From Wuchereria bancrofti (taxonomy: Eukaryota > Nematoda > Chromadorea > Rhabditida > Onchocercidae), in NCBI GenBank assembly GCA_005281725.1, contig SSBO01000001.1, positions 10,122,251 through 10,186,250 of the forward strand: a stretch of DNA of 64,000 bases, given 5' to 3'. The notes beneath the pieces are model-generated. The model was not told the DNA's origin and made no database searches. It worked only from the letters and a program-made list of their open reading frames with translations. This document shows, piece after piece, positions 14,001-23,518 of the stretch (its first letter is position 1; each line of letters starts with the position of its first letter). A program made the translations under genes and the position numbers.

Positions 14001-15807
14001 ATAAAAAAAAATTTTATATATGAGTAAATGGAAAGTAAAAAATATTTATATTTTGCATTTTTTTTTTTAGTTAAGCAAATTATTGTCACATGTAGATGAC
14101 ATTTTTTCTTTTTCTTTTTCAGCAACAATAATGATAAATATTATTAGCATAAATGAAATTGATTAAGAAATCAAAAAAAAAAAAAAATTTAAAACTGAAT
14201 GATATGATATTGAAATTTTAAAATTATCAAGTATTTGGAAATAAAGTGAAGAAAAAGCTTTCAAATATTTTAGCAAACTTTTCAGCAATAAAGTAAATTT
14301 TGAATTTCAATAATTTAGTGTTAATTTAATTAACATTTCAACCATTGTTTGTTTAAGCAATGATGAAATTAGAAAAAAAAAAGAGATAATCCAATTTAAG
14401 GTCAACCAATTTCTTCTCATTCTTTATGCATTTCAGAAAGAAAATTTCAACAACCAGTTTTCATTTCTTTCTTTTTTTTTTTATTTTTAAATTCATTTTG
14501 CTATAAAAAAAAACATTTAATTGCAAATTTTCTTGTGCAAAAGTTAACGAAAAAAAAAGAAAATACAAAAAATAGAAGAATTTCTCACTTTTTTTTAAAA
14601 AGACCTTTTTATTTTTGATTGAAATGTTAAAATTCAAAGATTTCAGCGTTCATTTTAATTATATTAAATATTTGTTTATAAATATATCACAGATTTAATT
14701 TCACTCTTTAATGTTAAACTTTAAAAAACAAATTAGCTAATTGTAATTAAAAAAGAAGAAGAAAAAAAAAAACTCAAATTGAAAAAGTTTAAAAGAGAAA
14801 CCGAATAAATGTGAAAAAAAGAAAAAAAAAAAAAAAAATTCCATTCATTAAATCATACCATTGAAAATCATCATTGCACCTGCCGAAATTTGAGAAGTAC
14901 CATACTTTTTCCCTCGATTTTACCATAAAAAAATCCCCAGGTGGTATTCAAAAATCAGAATTGGACAGGTATAAGGTCAACATAATTTACTCATTGTTTA
15001 CTTAACTTAAGTGTAATTAGAATCTTTTAGTAAAACACTACCATTCCACACTAATCGTTGCTAAGAGGATAGTAAACATGAAATAATCTACCGTAAACAG
15101 TAAACCAATGAATAAATTTTACAAACAAAACGAAAACGATAGATAGAATAAATAAATTTATAATATTTCAATTTAAAAAAAAAAAAAAAAACTTAAATGC
15201 TACTATTTAATTTATATTCAGGAATAAACTAAAAAAAAGAAAAAAAAATGAGAGAAACATGATATTAAAAAGCTTGATTAAAATTAATTTCTTTTAATCT
15301 TTAGGAAAAAAAAATTTATTTTAAAAAATTATTAAATAAAAAGTATTTTTATTGAAAATGAAATAAAAAAAAATTCAATTTGAAATAATAATTATTAGTA
15401 TTGTTAAACTTTTCTTTTTTCTTCTGAAATATCCAATATTATTCGTTTAAAGATTATTAGTTTAAAAAAATATATTTACTATATTTTAAAATTTACATAT
15501 ATTTGTTATATTATAAAATTTAATTAATCATTAAAATTTTCTAATATATTTAAAGCTACCAAATTTTAAAATTTAAAACTTAATTATTAGTCATTAAAAT
15601 TGCTATTATATTTAAAGCTATCATGTTTTAAAATTTAATTAATCATCAAAATTCTTATTATAATTAAAATTATCATATTTTAAAATTTAAAAAAACTTAC
15701 ATTTGATTAGTACTATTCCAGTAGATATCTGGAAGACGACGTGCTTCAACAATATAATAATCACTGAGTATTTCCAGTAGTAATGTAATGAGAAGATTTA
15801 TTAACAT
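1594..15807 (-). CDS. Ephrin (cell-surface ligand of Eph receptors), N-terminal 130 residues
   Basis: Three coding exons are visible: 15701-15807, 4837-4957 and 1594-1756. All have GT..AG boundaries and keep frame, giving 130 residues. Residues 1-22 look like a signal peptide. The ephrin receptor-binding fold follows: YWNSTN (28-34, with an N-glycosylation sequon), DRVTIICP (52-59), YEYTKLY (69-75), then Cys85 and Cys96, and FRDFSPLPGALEF (109-121) followed by YYFIS. These are the hallmark positions of the family. An in-frame TGA five codons upstream supports the start. Ephrins bind Eph receptor kinases on neighbouring cells and steer neuronal and epidermal morphogenesis; nematode ephrins are usually GPI-anchored. 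The last Cys, the stalk and the membrane anchor lie outside the window, so the anchor type is unknown. Introns of about 10.7 and 3.1 kb are unusually large. Which nematode ephrin paralogue this is cannot be said. Confidence 0.9.
2041..2072. repeat. (GA)n microsatellite
   Basis: Perfect AG dinucleotide run of about 30 bases in the third-exon-side intron of the ephrin gene. It is one of many GA/CT tracts in this window. Confidence 0.95.
2331..2393. repeat. GA-rich interrupted microsatellite
   Basis: About 60 bases of GAGAG with GGGA interruptions in the same ephrin intron. Confidence 0.9.
3510..3906 (+). repeat. 45-bp minisatellite, about 8 units
   Basis: The core GTGATGAGAC recurs at 3576, 3621, 3662, 3737, 3782, 3827 and 3872, with a variant at 3707. 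Most spacings are exactly 45 bases, with one unit of 41 and one shortened to 30. Because 45 is a multiple of three, the array stays open in one frame from 3707 and would encode a 15-residue repeat (core NGIVMR). It lies inside the 3.1-kb ephrin intron, on the strand opposite to the gene. I see no sign that it is translated. Confidence 0.9.
3907..4130. other. Higher-complexity segment after the minisatellite, unexplained
   Basis: Directly after the 45-bp array the sequence loses its simple-repeat character. It is open on both strands: 3913-4122 on plus and 3924-4115 on minus, about 65 codons each. No domain or splice pattern is recognisable. It may be unique intron sequence or the remnant of a mobile element. 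Confidence 0.3.
6838..6882. repeat. (GA)n microsatellite
   Basis: GA-rich tract with GGGA interruptions, within the 10.7-kb intron of the ephrin gene. Confidence 0.9.
8709..9270. repeat. Tandem repeat, about 250-bp unit, 2-3 partial copies
   Basis: The marker GCATTGCACCGGTACTAATT occurs at 8901 and 9150. A diverged form (GCATTGCATCGGTATTAATT) lies at 8787. Flanking sequence also repeats, including TTTATCATTTCAAACATTTT and TTAAATGATAGTTTTTAAAG. The first copy is shortened. A single ambiguous base sits at 8832 between copies 1 and 2, so the copy number may be affected by assembly. Confidence 0.8.
8832..8832. other. Ambiguous base (n) inside the tandem repeat
   Basis: One n at a junction between repeat copies. 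It probably marks an unresolved join. Confidence 0.9.
10637..10697. repeat. (CT)n-rich microsatellite
   Basis: CTCTCTCT with CCCTCC interruptions, in the large ephrin intron. This is one of the few CT-oriented tracts there; the others read GA on the plus strand. Confidence 0.9.
11388..11427. repeat. GA-rich microsatellite
   Basis: Interrupted GAGAGA tract in the large ephrin intron. Confidence 0.85.
12566..12620. repeat. GA-rich microsatellite
   Basis: Interrupted GAGAGG/GAGAGA tract in the large ephrin intron. Confidence 0.85.
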
Positions 15808-16403
15808 GACGAAAAGTCGTCATTGAATGCATCCAAATTTAAAAAAACAAAAAAAAAAAGAAAACAAAAACAAAAACAAAATGATTTTGTTCCTTTCTTC
15901 CTTTAATAATTGTTAAATAACAGTAAAATTATCTTTTAATTCGTTTCATCGTTGTCAAATTGTCAAAAAAAAAAACTTTTCTTTTTTTTTTCTTTGAAAT
16001 CTGAAATTAATCATTAATTTATTTTATTTGTAATAATAATAGAAATGAAAAGTAATACGATCAATTGTTATTTATTTGAATCGATAACTATTTAGCACAT
16101 AATATTTGCAAATAATATACTATAAATTCAAAATATCTTACAAAAAACAAAAAATAAGAAATTGAAAATTTTTAATTAAAAAATTTTTATTGAAATATTA
16201 AATACATTCACTCTTTTAGTTAGAATTTATGCAAATTTTGATGCTAATTAATTAATTATGCAATATATCATTGCTTCACAGATTATTGCCGATCGTTTAA
16301 TTTAAATAAAAGCAATTGAAATGCAATTAATTATTGAAAGTGAGAGTATAAAATAAAATGACTTATAGTAGAATTGGAAAATCACATATTACCATTTTAT
16401 GAC

Positions 16404-16440
16404 AACGGATTACGGATTACGGATTACGGATCCGCTCCGG
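16404..16440. promoter_or_regulatory. ACGGATT heptamer array upstream of the ephrin
   Basis: Four consecutive ACGGA cores spaced exactly 7 bases apart (ACGGATT unit) end in a CGGATCCG palindrome and CTCCGG. In this AT-rich background such a CG-containing block is conspicuous. It lies about 600 bases upstream of the ephrin ATG (gene on minus strand). A regulatory role is inferred; a small microsatellite is the alternative. Confidence 0.4.
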
Positions 16441-17263
16441 AACAGACTAATCCATCATTATTACAGATTGATTTGGTCAAACTTTAACAATTGTAACTAA
16501 ATCGTTTTCTAACAAATCCTACAAAAATTCTAGAATTTAATTATTTCTAAATATCAATATTTAAATATCAATGTATATTTTATTTTTTTTTAAATATCAA
16601 TATTACATTCGTGACATAGTAATAAAGTAATTCAACTATTGCACTCACTTAAAAAAAGTATATATAAATATAAGAATATTTGTTAAAAAAAGAACATAAA
16701 AAATACATTTCAATTTAAAATTATATTCTAACTAAAATAGTTCACTTTTTGAGCATAAATAAAAATTTCCTACCCGAAAAATTAAGGTTTATTTTTGATA
16801 CAAAATTTATTAAATTAAAAAAATAAAAAATTAATCATTCTAATAATTGAAAAGATTGAAGTGGTTAAACATCATTTGTTTAATCTAATTTTGATTTTTA
16901 ACTCGTAAACGTCATTGAACATGTCATTATGACTTCTTTGAAAAAATGGAAATGAATGATAAAGATAAACTTTTATCATTTATCATTTTATAGTTTAAAA
17001 ATATTCCAACATCTTCCGCACCAAAATGATCTTTGATGATGATGTAAATTTTAAATTAATTATAAAATCACTCAAGATTACGCTTTCTAATTAAAAAAAA
17101 AAAGAAAAAAATGACAAAGAATTAGGATTTTTGAAATGGATAAATTAAAAAAAAAATACTTTTCTACAATATTTTTGAAAAATTTCACTTAATTCAATTA
17201 GATATTATGCACAAATATAAAATGTATAAATAGGCCATAAAATTAAAGTCAAAAAAAAAAAAA

Positions 17264-17569
17264 ACTATATAATAAATGAACTAAAATTTCGACAATGACC
17301 TCATTTTATGCTTCTCTCTGTCACCTTTTCATCTCAATTCCATTCTATTAAAATTTATTACCGTTCTCTGTAAAATAATAGGAAAAGTTTTCTTTTCAAA
17401 TCATAAAATAAANAAAAAAAACTATATAATAAATGAACTAAAATTTCGACAATGACCTCATTTTATGCTTCTCTCTGTCACCTTTTCATCTCAATTCCAT
17501 TCTATTAAAATTTATTACCGTTCTCTGTAAAATAATAGGAAAAGTTTTCTTTTCAAATCATAAAATAAA
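17264..17569. repeat. 149-bp direct duplication around an ambiguous base, probable assembly artefact
   Basis: 17264-17412 and 17421-17569 read identically (from ACTATATAATAAATG to CATAAAATAAA), offset 157 bases. An n lies at 17413 between them. Identity over about 149 bases in otherwise diverged DNA, with an unresolved base at the joint, is what an unmerged scaffold overlap looks like. Confidence 0.8.
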
Positions 17570-18067
17570 ACTTAAAAAAAGTTAAATTTAATTTTTTTCT
17601 TAAATAAGTAATTGGAAATGAAAGTGTTTAGAGTACAAAGTGATTAATTTCAATTTTTTTTCCTTTTACCTTATAAGTTTTCTATCATTTCATGCTATTG
17701 ATTGTTTTAAATTTAATTAAATTTCATTATCTTCTTTTCATCTTAATTTATTCAGCCTTTTCTCATTTTAAGTTATGTCATAAAATATTGATGAATAGCG
17801 CTTTATATTCGTTAAAGTAATTACTCCCTTTTTTCTTTTTTTCTTTTAATAGCTGAAGTTTGATCTTTAAATTCGTTTTAAAACTTAAATATTACAATTA
17901 TTTAATATAAGTAGAATAAATTACTTTTTGCATCATGTATCTACTAGCATCATCAAAATTTAATCATTTCAAAAACTAGTAGTTCTAAAAATATGACAAT
18001 AACATAATCTTAATTTGAATAATTAAAAAATGATACTGATAAACGATCAATCAGTATAAAGAGCAGC

Positions 18068-18222
18068 CGTAGACGGAAACAACGGATAACAAAGCGGCAT
18101 GTCAACGGTTTGGAAGTAATGAACGGACGACGACGGATAGACACGGACGGACACATTCCCATCTAACAACTAAAGGCGTGGCTTTTCAAATTCATTCTCT
18201 GCGCAATAGTCACGCCCCGAAG
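18068..18222. promoter_or_regulatory. GC-enriched island with ACGGA cluster and paired CACGCC boxes
   Basis: This roughly 150-base block is far richer in G and C than its surroundings. It contains at least five ACGGA cores between 18073 and 18153, then GGCGTGGC at 18175-18182 and, about 30 bases on, CACGCCCC at 18211-18218 in the opposite orientation. CCACGCC/CACGCCC is the classical KLF/Sp-type box. It lies 2.3 kb upstream of the ephrin start. Function as an enhancer or distal promoter is inferred. Confidence 0.4.
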
Positions 18223-18235
18223 ATTACATTGCTGT

Positions 18236-18790
18236 TATTATTATTATCATTATTACTATTATTATTACTATTATTGTCGTAATATAATTGATAATATATT
18301 AAATAGTGGTGCTTGATTAACAATTGATAATAATAAAAATGATAATAACAATAATTGGTAGTAATAATAGTAATAACAATAATAGTAAAATAATAATAAT
18401 GATAATAATAGTTAATAATAATAGTAATAATAATGACAATAATAATATTAAAATAATAACAGTAATAATAATAGTGATAATAATAAGGTAATAATAATGA
18501 TAATAATAATTAATAATAGTAATAATAATAACAATAATAATAGTGATAATAACAATAATAACAATAATAATAAGTTATAGTAATAACAGTAATAATAATA
18601 AAATAATAATAGTGATAATGACAATAATAACAATAGTAATAATAATGATAACCATAACAATAATAGTAATGATAATAATAATAATAATAGAATAATAATA
18701 ATGAATAGTAATTATAATCATAACAGTAACAATAGTGATAATAACAATGATTGTTATCACTACCAGTATTATTGTTAGTGATAATAATAC
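18236..18790. repeat. 550-bp AAT/AAC/AGT trinucleotide-type microsatellite
   Basis: Nearly the whole stretch is built from the triplets AAT, AAC, AGT and GAT on one strand (TTATTATTATC at its left end). It is an imperfect compound microsatellite. It begins right after the GC-enriched island. Open frames through it (poly-Leu, poly-Ile) are by-products of the repeat. Confidence 0.95.
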
Positions 18791-20053
18791 TACATTAAAC
18801 AATTATGCAAAATTTTAACTTTAGAGATATTATGATAAAGTCAAAATAATTGTAGTGTAATAGCTCATATTTCAAGGCATATAAGTTAATTTAAAAGAAA
18901 AAAAAAGGAAGAAGTTTCCTAAAATTCAGTTCAATACAAAATAATGATAAATGATAGAAAATGACGAGAAAATTTTCGTGAGTATCTAATCAATTAATCA
19001 ATTTTGTTGTTCTCAACAAAATAAAACAATAGTGAAAAAAGAAATGTAAATTTCACCTTAAAATTATGAATTCCAATTTTTTTGTCTCATCTGTGATTTT
19101 TATTCTTTTCTTATCCAAATAATAGATTAAACATTTTTACAAATAATGACGAATTTTCGAAAACATATCATTTCTTATAATTATATAAATGATATCAACG
19201 TGAAATAATCATATAATATTTGATAATAACAGTTTGTCAATCGTAAAATGAATAATCGAAAAAAAAAAAAGAAAACGAAGAAAGGAAAAAAAAACTTTTG
19301 GTTTAATAAAAAGATATTATCTAAGTATAAAAAAGTGCAAAAAGATGAAATGAATTTTTTGATGATTAAATTTATTCACTGAAAGTATGACTAAATAGTA
19401 CATCAAAAGATGAAATCTTTCCTCTAATTTTAAAATTTAGTGAAAAAAAGAACAAAACTTTTCAACTAAAGACTAATTAAAACTTAAAGTTATTAAAAGT
19501 ACAACGATATTGATATTCTCAACTGCAAAAAAAGAAAGAAAAACTTGGAAATTTCGACTAATTTTATTCATAATCCTAAAATATGAGCACTAGGAATTGT
19601 CATTTCTAACTTACATTATTAAATGTTTTAATTTTGATTGACAATTAATAAACAAAATTTAATAAACTTTCTTTTTTCTCATAAAATTTAATAAACTCAT
19701 ATCAAAATATTAACTTTACTTTTATTTCTTGAAAGTTAATTTTGAAGATTATCATAGACTTGCATTAATGATAACTTCTCATGATAAGATTATAGAACTT
19801 TTCTCATAATATTCAAACAATTTGAAAGATACTGGGATGAAATTTGATTTTAAATTAATCAGGAAACAAGTATAGTGATAATAGATGATAGTGATAATTG
19901 ATGATGATAGCGATGATTGTGTGCAAGATGAAATTGATTGGGAAATATTATTGCAAACCTGTTCCTTTCATCTTTTTTTCGCATATATAATCACTTTCGT
20001 CCCGAGATTTACTATTTAAATGGTATGTCTTAACATACAAAAAAAAAGTGACC

Positions 20054-20097
20054 AAAGAGAGAGTGAGAGAGAGAGGGAGAGAGAGGGAGAGAAAAAA
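20054..20097. repeat. (GA)n microsatellite
   Basis: GAGAGAGTGAGAGAGAGAGG-type tract in the gene-poor stretch. Confidence 0.9.
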
Positions 20098-22401
20098 AGA
20101 TAGCAAATATTTTTCACTTAAATAGAAATGCATTCAAAATTAATAAAAAAAAAAAATTATTCAAAAATTACAAATATTTCAGTAGTAGCATTACGCAAAA
20201 TTTTATATCTAATAAAAAAAAAACGCATAATGAAATAAATTATTTAAATTATTTTAAATTTTCAAAACAAAAGCATGAATAAAATAGACAAAGAAAGAAT
20301 GATTTCTTTTTAAAGCTCAAAAAAAAATGTTCCAATAAAATGAAATATGTTGTAAAGTATTTGTTGTTTATTATACTATAAAATTTTTTATTTGAAGTTA
20401 GCTAATATTTGCAATGGAAAAATTTTCTTTAATTTCTAAAAAAAAACCAAATTAGCAACTAATTTTATATGTAAAACTCATTATTGCTTATCAAAATTGC
20501 TATAATTTTTTTCTTGGCTCTCAAATTTTTTATTTAATTCATTTTGTTATATTTTATTTAATACGAAAAAATTATTTGAGTAAATGAAAGCAAGCAAATT
20601 GAAATAAGTGTTAAATATTTAGTTAGCATTATCAGATCGTAAAATTTAAAATAAAAAAAATAAAATAAAATTCTAGCAGCATTTTGTGATTCGAATAAAT
20701 AAATCTATTGATTTCAAATCAACCAGAAATCAAATAATATTTTACGACGAAGGTCAAAAAGTGAACGATGTAGAATTTGAAAAATACATTACTTCCTGGC
20801 AATTTTAAATGAGATAATTTTTTTTTCAATTCCAGTAGGAATAATTTTTTAACAAAAAAGTAAATAAAAAAAAGAGAAGAAAAAAGTTGAACTGATGAAT
20901 AAGAAAAGATTAATAAAAAAGATCTTACATAAAATAAGTGAAATGTACTTTTTTCTAAATTTAAAAAAATTTTCGTAGATTTTTGGTTTCTTTAAAAGTT
21001 AAAGATTTAATATTGGTATGTCGATGAAATTAAAAAGAAAACTAAAAAATTAAAAATTAGAAAAGAAAGAAAAACGAATTGCAAATTTTGAGAGGAAAAA
21101 ATTTGAGTTAAAAATATTAATTTTTTGCAAAATAACGTTACATCTTTTTCTTTTCCTTTTTTTTTAAGTAATTTAATTTGAATTTTAATGCTTTCTTTAA
21201 CCATTGGGAAAAAAAATCCAATTAAGATTAGAAAAGAGAATAAAATGATGCACATTTGCATATGAAATTGATAAGAATTGAATAGATGAAAGTGAGATTT
21301 AGTATTTAGATAATAAATTCATTTCTTTTAATTAAGTTTCATTTTTCAAACTTCATAATTCAATTCAAATTTCTGATACTGTTTTAATCCGGTAAAATGT
21401 CCCGGTAAAATCAATAACAATATCAAATTAAGCAAAAAAGTTTATCATATATCTTTATTTATTTATATATTATTTTCAACTTGCATTGAATTTATCATTT
21501 AAATACTGGAAAACTTGATTAAAGTTAGAATAAAAATTGTTGAAAAATTATTTTATCGTCAAAAAAAAAACAAAAAAAGATGAATCATTTTGTTTTTCGT
21601 TTTTTTTTTTTTGCGACATTAAAGAGATGCGACAGATATAGTAATTTGAGCAATTGCATTATTAAATAGAAAAAAATAAAAACGGAATTATTACTTAAGA
21701 CTAAAATCAATTTAACCTTCAAATTTTAGAGTTAAAGGATACAAAAAAAAAGAAAAACTATCATAAATTTACAGTTGAACTTGTGAAAAAAAAAAGATAT
21801 GAATTTTTGAGCAGAAAGCAAAATGGCAAAAAAAAAATAAAAAGGAAAACATTTGAGGTAATTTATTTTGTATTTTTATATGACCTTGTCTATGATGACA
21901 TTTCAATTACATTGAAATGTGAGCGGAAAATGAGGAATGTAAAAAAGTAAAGCTATGTTCAGTTATTAATTTACATTTTAAAAATTATTCTAGCAAAAGT
22001 TTCAATTTCACTTTTTATTTTCCTATCTTATCTTAACTTAACAATTAGACAACAAGGTGACACTTTCTTTTTTGTGGACAGTATTAATTAAAAATTAAAA
22101 CACAAAGAATTGTTGATTATTGATTTCTTTACTTGTTAATTAGTAAGAGTAATATTTCAAATTCTTTACTTTAGAAATAGTAAAAGTGATAAAAATGATT
22201 GAATCTGTTTTGATTGGAACTTTAATAAATGGCAAATATATTTATGAATAGAAATAAATTAAAAACTAAATGAAATAGACTAAAAATTTAAAAAAAAATG
22301 TAAAAAATTAAAAAAAATTAGATTTTAAAAGTCAAAAAAAAAGAAAGAAATGAATAAATGAAATATTCTGGAAAAAATTTTCAATCATAAACTTTTTTCT
22401 C

Positions 22402-22775
22402 TCTTTTTTTTAACAATTCATTTAAAATTCAAACTTATCATTTCAAATAAGTTTTGAAAAAAGAAAGAGGAAAAAAGAAATGAATAAATGAAATATTTTG
22501 GAAAAAAAATATTTTTTTTACTACAAAATTTTCAATCATAAANNNNNNNNNNNNNNNNNTCTTTTTTTTAACAATTCATTTAAAATTCAAACTTATCATT
22601 TCAAATAAGTTTTGAAAAAAGAAAGAGGAAAAAAGAAATGAATAAATGAAATATTTTGGAAAAAAAATATTTTTTTTACTACAAAATTTTCAATCATAAA
22701 CTTCTTTTCTCTCTTTTTCTTTTACAATTCATTTAAAATTTAAACTTATCATTTGAAATAAGTTTTGACAAAAAA
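22402..22775. repeat. 141-bp duplication flanking a 17-base gap, plus a diverged third copy
   Basis: 22402-22542 and 22560-22700 appear identical and are separated by 17 n (22543-22559), offset 158 bases. A diverged further copy of the first part follows to about 22775. The identical pair flanking a gap is probably an assembly duplicate. The diverged third copy suggests that a real tandem repeat underlies it. Confidence 0.8.
22543..22559. other. Assembly gap (17 n)
   Basis: Run of 17 n between two identical repeat copies. Confidence 0.98.
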
Positions 22776-22974
22776 AAAAGACAAAAATAGAATGTGATAA
22801 AAAAAAGAAAAAAAAAACAAATAAATGATAAAAATGAAATGAAAAGAGAAAAAATGAAGTAAGAAGTGTATTTTCTAATTCTCACCTGTAATTGTGATCA
22901 TTTAAGGTTGTGGTATTATTACCCATTTAGATATGAAAGAAATATTGTACTATAATTGCCCTTCTCTTTTTCAT

Positions 22975-23014
22975 TTTCTCTCTTTATTTCTCTTTCTCTC
23001 TCTCTCTCTCTCTT
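22975..23014. repeat. (CT)n microsatellite
   Basis: TTTCTCTTTCTCTCTCTCTC-type tract in the gene-poor stretch. Confidence 0.9.
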
Positions 23015-23370
23015 AAAAGATAAAAGAGAGTAACCGCTGGGATTATCAAACAACAAACAGAGAAACAAATAAGATCAGATTGAATGGAATGAGAATAGTT
23101 ACTGAATAAAATTTATGACTTTTTATAGCGTACCCAATCAATTCAAGTTAGTGTCTCATGTCATATTGATGAGGAAAAGAAAAAAAGATAAAACAGAAGA
23201 GAAAATTTTGATGTCACTAAAATTGTGTCATTTTCTTTTTTTCCTTTTTTTTTTTTATTTCTACAAATAACCGTATAATGTTTAATTTTTAATCATAAAT
23301 TTACCAGAAAATATAGCAAAATTTCAATTTTATTGAAAAAAAAAATATAACAATTTCTATTTTTGTTAAA

Positions 23371-23404
23371 TTGATAAATAAATAAATAAATAAATAAATA
23401 AACA
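23371..23404. repeat. (AAAT)n microsatellite
   Basis: Eight or so AAAT units in tandem. Confidence 0.9.
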
Positions 23405-23490
23405 AATACATTTCAATATATTATAAATTAACTTTTAACAATTATCAGTAATAATACCGAGAGACAAAAATGTATATAGAATTGACATAC

Positions 23491-23518
23491 TGCATGCATG
23501 CATGCATGCATGCATGTA
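23491..23518. repeat. (GCAT)n self-complementary microsatellite
   Basis: Six to seven tandem GCAT/TGCA units. The unit is its own reverse complement, so the tract could fold into a hairpin on either strand. Confidence 0.9.

Noticed and set aside
16404..16434. ACGGATT array as telomere-like repeat
   Set aside because: Nematode telomeres are TTAGGC; this heptamer does not match and is only four units long.
18448..18802. Two overlapping minus-strand frames of 70-75 codons
   Set aside because: They are poly-Leu and poly-Ile/Val readings of the AAT-type microsatellite, with no splice or start context.
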